NCBI GenBank assembly: GCA_965224595.1
Contig: OZ245057.1
Location: forward strand, 868,001 to 932,000
Origin: Aliivibrio_A sp016764915
Lineage (GTDB): Bacteria; Pseudomonadota; Gammaproteobacteria; Enterobacterales; Vibrionaceae
DNA length: 64,000 nt
Direction of reading: 5' to 3'
Numbering within the stretch: the stretch's first letter is position 1; each line of letters begins with the position of its first letter. Under the pieces are notes generated by a model. That model searched no databases, was not told the origin of the DNA, and saw only the letters and a program-made list of their open reading frames with translations. The position numbers were made by a program, and so were the translations under genes. Shown piece by piece: positions 7,381 to 16,768 of this stretch.

Positions 7381-8571
7381 ATGGATCCGCATATTACCGA
7401 ATGGTTGAATCTAGCAGTTCGTTGGGCACACATTGTTGTTGGTGTCGCATGGATAGGAGCATCGTTCTATTTTAACTGGTTAGAGAACAACCTAAATCGT
7501 GTTAATCCCAAAACGGGCCTAACTGGCGACCTATGGGCAATACACGGCGGGGGGATCTACCACCTTGAGAAATATAAGTTAGCGCCATCGACAATGCCAG
7601 AAAATCTACATTGGTTTAAGTGGGAAGCGTACTTCACTTGGATCACTGGCATGCTTCTATTGGCTGTGGTGTATTACCTCAACGCGGAAATTTATTTGGT
7701 TGCTCCAGGTTCAGGGTTAGATGCAAACAGCTCAATCGCACTGGGTGTTGCAGTAATAGTTGCTGCTTGGTTTGTCTATGATTTCTTGTGTGAATCTGCT
7801 TTGGGTAAAAAATCTGTGTTGCTTAGTGCAATCTTGTTTTTTGGATTAGTCGCCGCTGCATACGGGTTGTCCCAAGTGTTTAGTGGACGCGGTACATACA
7901 TTCACATTGGTGCGATGATCGGTACGATTATGGTTGGCAACGTATTCCGCGTGATCATTCCATCACAGAGAAACTTGTTGAAAGCGATTGCTGAGAACCG
8001 CGAGCCGGATCCAGCACTGCCAGCAAAAGGGTTATTGCGTTCACGTCATAATAACTACTTAACGTTACCAGTGCTGTTTATTATGATCAGTAATCACTTT
8101 CCAAGCACTTATGGGTCGGAATTTAACTGGTTGATTCTATCTGGCTTAGCCGTATTCAGTATTTTGGTTCGTCACTACTTTAATACGCGCCATGGTAGCC
8201 AAAAATTTGCATGGACGGTGCCTGTTGCTGCTCTAGGTATGCTCACGTTAGCTTACGTTACTTCGCCGTTCGCTCAGCAAAAGCCAGCACTAACAGGAGA
8301 ACCATCAGAGGTCGTTTTTACACAAGTGAAAGCGGTGATTGAAGAGCGATGCACCGTGTGCCATTCGAGTACGCCAACGCATCCAGCGTTTCAAACGGCA
8401 CCCGCTGGTGTCATTTTAGATACCGCGGATGAAATTAAACTGAACGTCCCACGTATTATGGCCCAAGCAGTACAAACACAAGTCATGCCGCTGGGTAACC
8501 TTACTCAAATGACCGATGACGAGCGCACACTCATCGGTACTTGGGTAGAACAAGGCGCTGCTATTCAGTAG
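7381..8571 (+). CDS. puuD: Urate hydroxylase PuuD (membrane protein with cytochrome c tail)
   Basis: A 396-residue inner-membrane protein that oxidises urate to 5-hydroxyisourate and passes electrons to the respiratory chain. The N-terminal part, with about seven or eight membrane segments (beginning WAHIVVGVAWIGASFYFNWL), matches the PuuD/DUF989 family. The C-terminal tail, about 310-396, is a cytochrome c domain with CTVCH at 324-328 and a late methionine (VMPLGN) as likely second haem ligand. A 132-base gap separates it from uraD, still same-strand. It takes the place of a cytosolic urate oxidase. Confidence 0.93.
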   Translation: MDPHITEWLNLAVRWAHIVVGVAWIGASFYFNWLENNLNRVNPKTGLTGDLWAIHGGGIYHLEKYKLAPSTMPENLHWFKWEAYFTWITGMLLLAVVYYLNAEIYLVAPGSGLDANSSIALGVAVIVAAWFVYDFLCESALGKKSVLLSAILFFGLVAAAYGLSQVFSGRGTYIHIGAMIGTIMVGNVFRVIIPSQRNLLKAIAENREPDPALPAKGLLRSRHNNYLTLPVLFIMISNHFPSTYGSEFNWLILSGLAVFSILVRHYFNTRHGSQKFAWTVPVAALGMLTLAYVTSPFAQQKPALTGEPSEVVFTQVKAVIEERCTVCHSSTPTHPAFQTAPAGVILDTADEIKLNVPRIMAQAVQTQVMPLGNLTQMTDDERTLIGTWVEQGAAIQ

Positions 8572-9123
8572 TCGATGCTTGTTTGCTTCATAATTGTCAC
8601 GACTCTTTAACATGATTTTATGTTGCCCTCAATGTAACGGCGTTGGGGAGTTTTTTAGTTAAATAATAAATCGAAAATTCGAGTGAATTAAAAACGGTCA
8701 AGAAATTATATTTCATTAGATATTTCTAGAATATATAATCAAAATAAATTCATGATATAGACGATATTAATTATTTTTTGTCAGTTTGTTGGGTTTTATT
8801 TGAATATTATTTCAATACTAATGATTACTGACTATATTCTCAATTAAATTAACTTCCCATACGCCACATTATCATAGAGCTTAACTTGATCTTTGTCCCA
8901 GTTTTATCTTTATCTATTAATGGCTTATGCTTTGTTTCCATTTCTTTAATTAACGTCACATCTTGACGTGACTTACCTTAACAGCATTGCGCTACACTGG
9001 TAAAAATAGCCTGCGATTTTACTGGTAACCATACTTATCCTTTTATTATTAATGACCGTATTTATATTTAACGATTAATTAAATATAAATACATGGTTGT
9101 TTTTATATTGTTCGAGGTAATAA
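8572..9123. other. 552-base intergenic region
   Basis: Very AT-rich and without a credible gene. It holds a modest hairpin after puuD (8627-8656), an inverted repeat ACGTCA/TGACGT with a five-base spacer (8953-8969), and two ACTGGTAA words about 30 bases apart near 8995-9030. The last two lie 100-170 bases upstream of the next gene and could be regulatory. I see nothing more. Confidence 0.5.
8627..8656 (+). terminator. Probable terminator of the puuE-uraD-puuD operon
   Basis: A six-pair stem (one G-U pair) between CCTCAA and TTGGGG is followed by six T residues, about 55 bases beyond the puuD stop. The loop is ten bases, so it is of moderate strength. Confidence 0.45.
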
Positions 9124-11688
9124 ATGAAAAAGATGAAACTCTGTGCTCTGTTTTCTGCGATGTTTTTAACGGCTTGTGCTCAAGACACTACTGTAATAAC
9201 CCCTTCTATTGATGCGCCAACTGCTGAAGAAACTCAACTCTCTGTTGTACAAGCGATCCCAAGTCCTAGCAGCATGTCTGCCGATGTGGTGATCCACGGC
9301 CGCGTATCAACGGTTAAGCAAGTCGATGTTGTCTATGTCGGAAAGCAGATCCCGTTCACTTATAGTGAAGGTAAAGTGGCGAACTCCATTGGATTTGAGT
9401 GGTATGTAAGCAAACACTTTGCATTAAAAACAGATTACCCTGCAGCGAAAGCAAAATTCTTCCTTGAGCTACTAGAGCTTTCATATCCTTACTATGTTGA
9501 ACTGTTTGGTATGGAGCCTGCCAACATTGGTCAGCAGCGTATTGCATCAACGTATGCAACCAGTAACGACGTACTTAGAGATGCGATGTTTGATGATGGA
9601 TTTAACCGAGGTATCCACCATAGCGCAGGGGGTGAGGCAATGTATTACAATTGGGTCGGTTATAGCTTCCCAACAGAGCGTCCTCAGCATCAACGTTATA
9701 TCTCTATTCATGAAACCATGCACTCGTATCAGATGGCGTTAGGCAACTACCCATGGACTCCTTCTTGGCATGGCGAAGGGTTAGGTGATTCGACTGCAAA
9801 CCATATTTTTGATAGTGAAAAGAAACAGTTGGCTGTATTTGGCCACGATGTGCCTGTATTTGACATGTTGACATGGGGTTTAGACACTTATGAAAAAGAG
9901 CAGCCAACGCTGGTGGATATTCATGATCGTAAGTGGTTTGATCGTGGATTGAATGTGTTGTTTGTTCAGTTCATGTACAACAATCCTGAATACTCGCAAT
10001 ACATGAAGATCTATCATCAGGAAGTGATGCGTCGCCAAAGCAACAGCCGTAGTGAATCATTAGATATATTGCAAGAGATCGTGCCTGATTGGACGAAGAT
10101 GGAAGCGGAATTTAAAGCTTGGGTCGAGAACATTCAAGATACGCATATCTTAGCCAGCCGTGGTCCATGGGAAATTGATGGCAACATGTTCTATAAACGC
10201 AAGTCTAGCTATGATTATAAACCACAGCGTGCTGGATTTAACATGACTCCGGGACAAGCGCCAGAGTATCGTCCATTTATGCTTGATTTCCCAGCAGCGG
10301 ATGACAGTGATGTAGTGCTTAAAGCTCAGCGTGGTGTGGAAGAACCAACTTTAGGTTATGAGCTGAATTATCAAAAAGAGGCCCTTGATAAGGGGGTGAT
10401 TGGTATGGCGTTTGGTGTGAAGGTCACGCCGGAAAATGAAAAGGCAATCCAAGAGAGCTATCGTGGCTGGAAAGGGGCGAACACCGATCTGGATGAGCAA
10501 TTACGTATTGAAATTCAATCTGCCAAATCCTTGATCATTGATGCGAGTCGCTTTGGCGGTGAACTGAGCGAGTTTACATTGCCACAAAATGTGATTACTA
10601 GCTTACTGAATCAAAGTCAGCCTAAATTGGGTGTGTCAGTACAGATAACAAAGAGCGCGGTTATTGTGACAGTGAAAGCTGAAGGTGCAGAGCCGTTTGT
10701 TACTCATTTCCCTGTTTCATCAGAGCAATACATTAAGTTAACTGGCCGTCAGTTTGGTTTAGTCTCTTCAGATAATCAACATGGAATTACGCCGTACATT
10801 GATGATGGTCGTGATTTAAATCCAACGGATTACACTGTAGAGACCGCTGCAAATGCGTGGGGCTTTAAAGGGGATCAACTGGCGCAACGATTTGCTCGTG
10901 CTAATTGGAAAGCCGGTGATAATACACCAGCATCTTGGACAGAGGCTTTCCAGCAGTTGAATCATGCTGCGCTAAAACCAGTTGAAGCAGATGCAATTGT
11001 TTCTTCAGTGAATGGAAAGATGACCGCTTTGGCTAATGATGGAGCGGGTCTTAACGATGCATTAGCAGAGCTTTCAGGGGTTCAGCTACAGGTGGATTGG
11101 TTGGGAGACAGTCTAGAGAAGATGGGTGAGTATGCGATCATCACCAATCATGGTTTGCACAATCTGAACGCAAAAGTACAATTTGAAGTCAGTGGGGAAA
11201 TATCAGATAGCATTGCGGTAAACGTGAAAGCGGGAGAAAAAGCAACCTTTGCTGTCCCAGTGGAGTTACTGGCTAAGGGTAAAACAGTGAAAACCACATT
11301 GAGTTATGAGTGGTTGGGTCAAGCAATTACTCAAATCATGGAGCAGAAAACCAAACAGTATCACGGTTATGAGCTGACGGAGATATCAGCAAACTTTGCT
11401 GATGGAACGCTTAAGTTGGATGCGAATCTGCATGGACCATTTGCAGGTGAAACCAGTGGTGAAGTGACGTTTGATCTCTATCACGGCAGCCATAAACTCA
11501 GCCATAGTGAGAAAATTACCGTTCAGCCTTATGAAGAACGAGTATTAAGTCACTCATTTAAGGTCACTGAAAAAGATCTTGAGCACTCAGCGTGGTATGA
11601 AATTACCATTGTCGCGGATGTTGATGGTGAACCTGTGACACTGCGTAAACGTGCACCGTATACGCCTGTGAAGTTCAAACGTAAATAG
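9124..11688 (+). CDS. Large lipoprotein with HExxH zinc-peptidase signature
   Basis: An 854-residue envelope lipoprotein. A signal peptide ends in FLTAC with the lipid cysteine at 18. The central motif HETMH (196-200) is followed by WHGEGLGD, giving E218 as a possible third ligand, which resembles gluzincin metallopeptidases; the following helix continues DSTANHIF. The C-terminal half reads as beta-rich repeats (for example EYAIITNHGLHNLNAKVQFE), likely CARDB-like or Ig-like modules for substrate or surface contact. It stands alone between two terminators. I do not recognise a named family, and substrate and peptidase activity are unproven; the spacing to the third ligand is slightly short for the classical M1 pattern. 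Confidence 0.7.
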   Translation: MKKMKLCALFSAMFLTACAQDTTVITPSIDAPTAEETQLSVVQAIPSPSSMSADVVIHGRVSTVKQVDVVYVGKQIPFTYSEGKVANSIGFEWYVSKHFALKTDYPAAKAKFFLELLELSYPYYVELFGMEPANIGQQRIASTYATSNDVLRDAMFDDGFNRGIHHSAGGEAMYYNWVGYSFPTERPQHQRYISIHETMHSYQMALGNYPWTPSWHGEGLGDSTANHIFDSEKKQLAVFGHDVPVFDMLTWGLDTYEKEQPTLVDIHDRKWFDRGLNVLFVQFMYNNPEYSQYMKIYHQEVMRRQSNSRSESLDILQEIVPDWTKMEAEFKAWVENIQDTHILASRGPWEIDGNMFYKRKSSYDYKPQRAGFNMTPGQAPEYRPFMLDFPAADDSDVVLKAQRGVEEPTLGYELNYQKEALDKGVIGMAFGVKVTPENEKAIQESYRGWKGANTDLDEQLRIEIQSAKSLIIDASRFGGELSEFTLPQNVITSLLNQSQPKLGVSVQITKSAVIVTVKAEGAEPFVTHFPVSSEQYIKLTGRQFGLVSSDNQHGITPYIDDGRDLNPTDYTVETAANAWGFKGDQLAQRFARANWKAGDNTPASWTEAFQQLNHAALKPVEADAIVSSVNGKMTALANDGAGLNDALAELSGVQLQVDWLGDSLEKMGEYAIITNHGLHNLNAKVQFEVSGEISDSIAVNVKAGEKATFAVPVELLAKGKTVKTTLSYEWLGQAITQIMEQKTKQYHGYELTEISANFADGTLKLDANLHGPFAGETSGEVTFDLYHGSHKLSHSEKITVQPYEERVLSHSFKVTEKDLEHSAWYEITIVADVDGEPVTLRKRAPYTPVKFKRK

Positions 11689-11715
11689 TGTAACCATTAG
11701 TTATATTCAGTAGAT

Positions 11716-11747
11716 AAGTGCTACTTCATTCGGAGTAGCACTTTTTC
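11716..11747. terminator. Bidirectional terminator between the lipoprotein and chemoreceptor genes
   Basis: AAGTGCTACT and AGTAGCACTT form a ten-pair stem followed by T residues on the plus strand and preceded by A residues that serve the convergent minus-strand gene. Confidence 0.75.
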
Positions 11748-11782
11748 ATTTTTACATAATTGATGGCTTAGAAAGTCACATT

Positions 11783-13222
11783 CTACGACGTACGATAGCG
11801 CTCTAGAATCTCACCGAGTGAATGGGTGGTATCAGAGAGTTTAGATACACCAATCGATGACTGTTTCGCCACCTGTGTAATCGCGTTTGATTGTGTGCGA
11901 ATTTGACTCAGCTCAGAGGCGATATTATTGGCAACGTCACTCTGTTCTTCTGCGGAGGTTGAGATGTGAATACTCATATCCATGACCGCACGAGACGATT
12001 CTGATATCCCCTTAACACTGTTGCCAATGTCAGTAATTAGATCGCTGCTGGTTTGTGCTTGTTCCACCGTTTTTGCAGTGATATCACCAATATTTTTACT
12101 CTCAGATTGCAATTTTTCGATCATCGATTGAATCTCAACCGTTGCCGTTTGGGTGCGACTTGCAAGCGTTCTCACTTCATCTGCTACCACAGCAAACCCA
12201 CGTCCTTGTTCACCCGCTCGAGCGGCCTCAATAGCGGCATTAAGAGCTAATAAGTTGGTCTGCTCTGAAATAGCATTAATCGTGGTGACCACATCATTAA
12301 TATGAGTGGTATTCTCATTCAGTGTGACAACTGAGCTTGAGGTCTGGCTGATGTAATCAGAAAGTTGCCTAATCTCATCAATAGCATGCTGAACACGTTC
12401 ATAGCTAGAATCAACGTATTGAGAATCTCCTTCAACTTTCGCCGTTGTCTGCTTGGCCACAGACGAAACTTCGTGAGCAGAAGCGGTCATCTGTTCCATC
12501 GCCGTCGCCACTGAATCTAATGAGGCGTATTGGTTGGTAATCTGTATTTGACTCTGATTCATCTCTTGTTGAAAAGAGGTCGTGGTATGACTTAACGTCG
12601 ACACATTATCTTTTACTGCAATGACTAATTCGCTCAGAGTATCCATCGCCTTATCGAGTGCGCAACCGATAGTACCAAACTCATCGCGGCCAGGGTGAAA
12701 GCCTAAGCGAGAGGTTAAATCGCCATCAGCAATTTTCAGTGTGGTGCTGTAGAGCACCCACAGCGCGCCTCCTAAGAAAGTCGCAACCCAATAGAGGCAG
12801 AGTCCAATGGGTAATAGCCATAAAAAAGTAAAAAGAAAAGTGGATAAGGCTTGTTGCTTGGCTGATGATTCTTGCTGTGAAAAATCTTGTGTGAGCGAAT
12901 AATAATCTCCTGATGAAGCTTGAGCAGACGCGGATACAATCCCATTATTATTCTGATTAACTTGACGGTTATTGGCTTTTACAATACCCAGGTTTGATAA
13001 TTCAGTTTTGTCGGTTTTATCCAATACTGAAATGATGCCTGACAACTTTGCCTCAACATAACTCATCGATTTTGATTCAATATGAATGACTGTTTGTTGG
13101 TATCTGCCTAAGGCGGTAATACTTAGTGCTATGAAAAACAGAGCAAAAATAGCCCATATTTTATCGTTAATAGACATCTTGATAAAAAGCTTATCAATTG
13201 TCCTAAATTGTACTTCTTTCAT
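11783..13222 (-). CDS. Methyl-accepting chemotaxis protein
   Basis: A 479-residue chemoreceptor. Membrane segments lie at about 22-40 and 128-152, bracketing a short periplasmic region of about 85 residues too small for a dCache domain. A HAMP region follows (ADGDLTSRLGFHPGRDEFG), then a long coiled signalling domain with the conserved hairpin tip EQTNLLALNAAIEAARAGEQ and GRGFAVVADEVRTLA. No C-terminal CheR/CheB pentapeptide is evident. The ligand is unknown. It is a stand-alone gene, convergent with the lipoprotein. Confidence 0.93.
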   Translation of the reverse strand: MKEVQFRTIDKLFIKMSINDKIWAIFALFFIALSITALGRYQQTVIHIESKSMSYVEAKLSGIISVLDKTDKTELSNLGIVKANNRQVNQNNNGIVSASAQASSGDYYSLTQDFSQQESSAKQQALSTFLFTFLWLLPIGLCLYWVATFLGGALWVLYSTTLKIADGDLTSRLGFHPGRDEFGTIGCALDKAMDTLSELVIAVKDNVSTLSHTTTSFQQEMNQSQIQITNQYASLDSVATAMEQMTASAHEVSSVAKQTTAKVEGDSQYVDSSYERVQHAIDEIRQLSDYISQTSSSVVTLNENTTHINDVVTTINAISEQTNLLALNAAIEAARAGEQGRGFAVVADEVRTLASRTQTATVEIQSMIEKLQSESKNIGDITAKTVEQAQTSSDLITDIGNSVKGISESSRAVMDMSIHISTSAEEQSDVANNIASELSQIRTQSNAITQVAKQSSIGVSKLSDTTHSLGEILERYRTS

Positions 13223-13455
13223 GCTTACTCCATATATTGACGTCTGAAGATGATTTTAAGCATTTATTGCTAAACAATTGTGACGAATAACTGATTTTAA
13301 TGAAATCTATGGCTCATTCTTATTCTGTATTGTGATCTTCATCGTAAATAGGGCCTGAGTATTGCTACTGACAGTTATTGACACTGAGAAGTGGTATAAC
13401 AGCTAACGCGGTGTGACATCACGTTGATGTGAACATTTTAATAGGGAACAGAACC

Positions 13456-13881
13456 ATGTCTGATTCAATTTCGAACAGCTCAAGTTGTTTGTGTGGCAGT
13501 GTGAAAATCACAGCAGCTGCAATCAATCCAAAATTTACGGTCTGTCATTGCAACAGTTGTCGTTCATGGGGTGGAGGACCATTTTTTGCGGTGCAGTGTG
13601 GCAGTGACGTTACTATTGAAGGTAGCGAAAAGGTAAAAACATTTGACTCTTCTGCTTGGGCTGAGCGTGGTTTTTGTGTTGATTGTGGGACGCATCTGTT
13701 CTATCGATTAAAAAAGAATGGTCACTACAATATGCCGCTTGGTTTTTTTCCGAAGCTGAAGAATGCCACAATGAGCATGCAATATTTTAGCGATCTTAAG
13801 CCTGACTACTACTGTTTTTCGAATCAAACTAAAGAGATGACAGAAGCCGAGATTCTCGCGTATTTTGCATCGGAAATGTAA
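13456..13881 (+). CDS. GFA-family protein (glutathione-dependent formaldehyde-activating fold)
   Basis: A 141-residue zinc-binding protein of the GFA/CENP-V fold. It has CLCGSVKI, VCHCNSCRSWGGGPFF and GFCVDCGTHLFYRL, which supply the zinc cysteines. I choose the ATG at 13456 because AGGGAAC lies before it; a GTG nine codons earlier is possible. Such proteins are often annotated as glutathione-dependent formaldehyde activators, though few have a proven reaction. The following gene starts 40 bases downstream. Confidence 0.85.
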   Translation: MSDSISNSSSCLCGSVKITAAAINPKFTVCHCNSCRSWGGGPFFAVQCGSDVTIEGSEKVKTFDSSAWAERGFCVDCGTHLFYRLKKNGHYNMPLGFFPKLKNATMSMQYFSDLKPDYYCFSNQTKEMTEAEILAYFASEM

Positions 13882-13921
13882 TTTTTGTGGACAATTTTCG
13901 TTCGTTCTATACAGTTGGTTT

Positions 13922-14458
13922 ATGAATAGAATTGTCGAATTATTAGAGCAAGATTCGCTCAGACTGCAAATATTAGATGCGGTTTATGCGCTTAACTTAC
14001 CTCAATGTTATGTTGCGGCGGGTTTTGTTCGAAATATGGTGTGGGATCACCTTCATGGTTATACTGAGCCAACCAACCTGAATGATATCGATGTTATCTA
14101 CTTCAAAGCTAACGAACCCGGACATGAGAATTCAAAGTCACATCAGTCGCTACTTAAAAGAAGAATGCCCAATATGAATTGGCAGGTAAAAAACCAAGCG
14201 GTGATGCATACGCGCAATGGTGATGAGCCATACAGCAGCACATTAGATGCGATGGGGTTCTGGCCTGAAAAAGAGACAGCGATAGCGGTAAGAAAAACGG
14301 CGCAGGGAGTGTATGAAGTTATTTCAGCGTTTGGTATTGATTCGTTATGGAAGCTGCACGTGACCTATAATCCACTTCGTTCTTTCCAGACATTTGAACA
14401 GCGTGTCAAATCAAAGAAGTGGCAAACTTGCTGGCCAAAACTGCAGATTATTACTTAG
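13922..14458 (+). CDS. Nucleotidyltransferase-fold protein (COG3575-like)
   Basis: A 178-residue soluble protein. GFVRNMVWDHLHG followed by LNDIDVIYF recalls the minimal nucleotidyltransferase fold, with an RN pair and a DxD motif for metal and NTP binding. It matches the group annotated as nucleotidyltransferase family proteins of the DUF925 type; substrate unknown. I start at the ATG at 13922, since the frame opening earlier overlaps the GFA gene and reads poorly. The ribosome-binding site is weak. Confidence 0.7.
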   Translation: MNRIVELLEQDSLRLQILDAVYALNLPQCYVAAGFVRNMVWDHLHGYTEPTNLNDIDVIYFKANEPGHENSKSHQSLLKRRMPNMNWQVKNQAVMHTRNGDEPYSSTLDAMGFWPEKETAIAVRKTAQGVYEVISAFGIDSLWKLHVTYNPLRSFQTFEQRVKSKKWQTCWPKLQIIT

Positions 14459-14480
14459 TGATGCTTTACCAATGAATTTA

Positions 14481-14510
14481 CTATAAACCTCACTGGATTG
14501 AGGTTTATAG
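14481..14510. terminator. Perfect 12-bp inverted repeat between convergent genes
   Basis: CTATAAACCTCA and TGAGGTTTATAG flank a six-base loop between the nucleotidyltransferase gene and the minus-strand CCGSCS gene. No T tract follows, so its terminator role is tentative, but its place between convergent genes fits. Confidence 0.5.
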
Positions 14511-14529
14511 ATGCATCATTACTTTGACA

Positions 14530-14703
14530 CTAAGAGCAAGAACCACAACAAACTCCTGGTTCACCATGTTTTCCTTTCTTTTTCTCTGCTTCATTGTTTT
14601 CTTCGACCGTTGTAGCTTGTTCTGCTACTGGCTGCTCGATCATTACTGCAGACGTTGCTTCAGTTTCATCTTTTTTGAACATTTTTTTGAATGAAATTGC
14701 CAT
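14530..14703 (-). CDS. Small protein ending in CCGSCS
   Basis: A 57-residue cytosolic protein. It begins MAISFKKMFKKDETEATS, continues with an acidic, repetitive middle, and ends KGKHGEPGVCCGSCS, placing three cysteines in the last six residues. GAGGAT precedes the ATG; an in-frame upstream start lacks such a site. The cysteine-rich tail on a low-complexity linker suggests metal or redox binding or a modification tag. I recall similar CCGSCS-ending proteins in other gammaproteobacteria, with no known function. Confidence 0.65.
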   Translation of the reverse strand: MAISFKKMFKKDETEATSAVMIEQPVAEQATTVEENNEAEKKKGKHGEPGVCCGSCS

Positions 14704-14810
14704 GATGTTATCCTCAGTGCCTATTAACATATATCTTAAATACATGTTAAGTTGTTCTGTCTTTTTAGTCAACAAATATTGATACTATAGAAAATTTCAA
14801 TGGTGATGTT

Positions 14811-15314
14811 ATGGACATAATTTTACAATCCATCAATGAGCAAGAGATGGGTGAGCTACTTCAACCAAACGAGAGATGGGAAGGGCTCTATTTACAAACA
14901 GAGGCCATTCCACCGGTACATGTTTTTGAAAGAAGTTGTGACTTAATAAAAAGTGGTATTGCGCCGATTTGGGCTATGCCTTACTTGATCATCGATAAAA
15001 ACAGTGATGCTGTGGTGGGGTGTTGTGGTTTTAAAGCGGAGCCTAACAGTGGCACGGTTGAAGTTGGTTATAATGTCTCAAGCGCCACTCGTGGAAAAGG
15101 GATAGCGACGCGAGCACTCAAGTTATTATCTGCAAAAGCTTTTGATTCTACTAAAGTCATGACGGTAGAAGCTCTGATTGTATCAGAGAATATACCGTCG
15201 CTCAGAGTCGTGGCCAAATGCGGTTTTGAGTATGTAAAAGTGATACCTGATGGTGAGAGTGCTGGCCTTGAGTGCTGGCGTTTAACCAAAAACAATCTCC
15301 TCTCGATTCTCTAG
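14811..15314 (+). CDS. GNAT-family N-acetyltransferase
   Basis: A 167-residue acetyl-CoA-dependent transferase. The fold is recognisable from VEVGYNVSSATRGKGIATRA, in which RGKGIA is the acetyl-CoA loop, followed by EALIVSENIPSLRVVAKCGF, the typical NxxSxxVxxKxGF motif. The substrate is unknown; the sequence resembles RimJ/RimL-like members acting on proteins or small amines. Its 3' end overlaps the convergent GST gene by 33 bases. Confidence 0.85.
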   Translation: MDIILQSINEQEMGELLQPNERWEGLYLQTEAIPPVHVFERSCDLIKSGIAPIWAMPYLIIDKNSDAVVGCCGFKAEPNSGTVEVGYNVSSATRGKGIATRALKLLSAKAFDSTKVMTVEALIVSENIPSLRVVAKCGFEYVKVIPDGESAGLECWRLTKNNLLSIL

Positions 15315-15941
15315 CCATTGCGGATATTTTTTCATTGCTTTGGAGAACAGTGGGTTTTGGTAATGCACTTCCAACCAACGATGTAACTGTGGATAGGGCG
15401 AAGTAACAAACCACTTTTTATCTACGCGGGAGAACTGCCTAATAAATGGAAGAGTGGCATAATCAACTAAACTCGGGCTCTCTCCCATTATATAAGCGTG
15501 TTGAGTTAAGCTACCTTCAATTTCTTGTAGGAAGGGATCACATTTCTGGCGTAAATCCACCTCTTGTGGATCATGATATCGAGCTGCAGCTTTGTACTTT
15601 TTTAAAGCATTAACAAACTCGTTATCGCTTCTTTCAATCAGTGACAACATCAAGGATAAGCTTTCAGATTGCTCGTTATTAAGCAGCTGGTTTGGGTCAC
15701 TCTGTTTTAACGCCCAGAGCATAATATCTAAGCTTTCATCAATCACCTGCCCATGACTTAATACCAATACAGGTACCGTCGCCTTGGGTGAAGAGGCTAA
15801 CATCTCGTCAGGTTTATTCTTCATGATAATGTCACGTAGAATCACTTGTTGATCAGCAAGCAGTATGCCTAACCTTGCTCTCATGGCATAAGGACATTGT
15901 CTGAGTGAATACAATATAGGCAGTGTACTGATGTCTCTCAT
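15282..15941 (-). CDS. Glutathione S-transferase-like protein
   Basis: A 219-residue thioredoxin-fold transferase. SLRQCPYAMRARLGI carries a CPYA active-site motif, as in Grx2/omega-type GSTs. PKATVPVL supplies the cis-proline and DESLDIMLW the glutathione gamma-glutamyl contact (ES). The C-terminal helical domain, with SLVDYATLPFIRQF, matches the family (SxADxAxxPF). It follows the TauD-like gene by 14 bases, so the two are probably co-transcribed. Substrate unknown. Confidence 0.85.
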   Translation of the reverse strand: MRDISTLPILYSLRQCPYAMRARLGILLADQQVILRDIIMKNKPDEMLASSPKATVPVLVLSHGQVIDESLDIMLWALKQSDPNQLLNNEQSESLSLMLSLIERSDNEFVNALKKYKAAARYHDPQEVDLRQKCDPFLQEIEGSLTQHAYIMGESPSLVDYATLPFIRQFSRVDKKWFVTSPYPQLHRWLEVHYQNPLFSKAMKKYPQWLENREEIVFG

Positions 15942-15955
15942 CTTAAATCCTTTAG

Positions 15956-16768
15956 TTACGTCACGGTTACTCTATGTAGCTTACGAGGCGTATCACTATA
16001 ATCAATAACCGCATAGTGCTGGGTAGCTCGATTATCCCAAATGGCTAATGAGTTAGGCTGCCAGCGAAACCTTACTTGAAACTCAGGTTTGCGTGCGATA
16101 TCAAATAACTTTGTTAGTAACGCTGCACTTTGATTATCGTTCATATTCTTAATTGAACGAGTAAATTGTTCATTGATAAAAAGAACCTCTTCTCCTGTTT
16201 CTGGCACAGTGGTGACAAGTGGATGTACGACAGGAGGATTACGCTCAGAAACAGCAATCAGATCCTTGTGCCATTGCTGAGTGATTTGTGCAGAATCGAC
16301 CTCTTTAAAAGCGTGCAGAGAATGGGTGGCGCTGAGCATACGTAGCGCCGATTTTTCTTCTTCTGATAAGCTATCAAAAACGGCCGACATTGAGCACCAA
16401 ATGGTATCACCACCGCAATCGGGTAGATGTTGAGCGTGTAATATAGAGGCCTTTGAAGGTTGTGTGCGCCAAGTTAAATCGGTATGCCATTCACTTTCTA
16501 GCGGTGCATTGCCAGCACACGTTTCGATAATGCTAATTTGAGGTGCCTCTTTTACATTTGGGAAAAAAGGGTGAACAGGTTCAAGCTCACCAAATCGAGA
16601 TGCAAGTGATAAGTGTTGTTGAGGCGTTAAATGGACATCACGAAAAAAGATCACTTTATATTGGTACCAAGCTTGGTATATCGCCGCAAACTCGTTGTCT
16701 GAACAGCCTGTGATGTTTACTTCAGAAATGATCGCTCCAATGTGCGGAGTTAAAGGTTCAATGTGCAT
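15956..16768 (-). CDS. TauD/TfdA-family Fe(II)/2-oxoglutarate dioxygenase
   Basis: A 270-residue oxygenase. The beginning IEPLTPHIGAIISEVNITG, the iron-binding WHTDLTWRTQPSKASIL (HxD) and the late RATQHYAVIDY (distal histidine) with a closing arginine are all present, as in taurine or 2,4-D dioxygenases. I prefer the ATG at 16768; a TTG 22 codons upstream has poor family agreement. The substrate is unknown; the downstream GST suggests a detoxification or sulfur-related role, which is inference. Confidence 0.87.
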   Translation of the reverse strand: MHIEPLTPHIGAIISEVNITGCSDNEFAAIYQAWYQYKVIFFRDVHLTPQQHLSLASRFGELEPVHPFFPNVKEAPQISIIETCAGNAPLESEWHTDLTWRTQPSKASILHAQHLPDCGGDTIWCSMSAVFDSLSEEEKSALRMLSATHSLHAFKEVDSAQITQQWHKDLIAVSERNPPVVHPLVTTVPETGEEVLFINEQFTRSIKNMNDNQSAALLTKLFDIARKPEFQVRFRWQPNSLAIWDNRATQHYAVIDYSDTPRKLHRVTVT

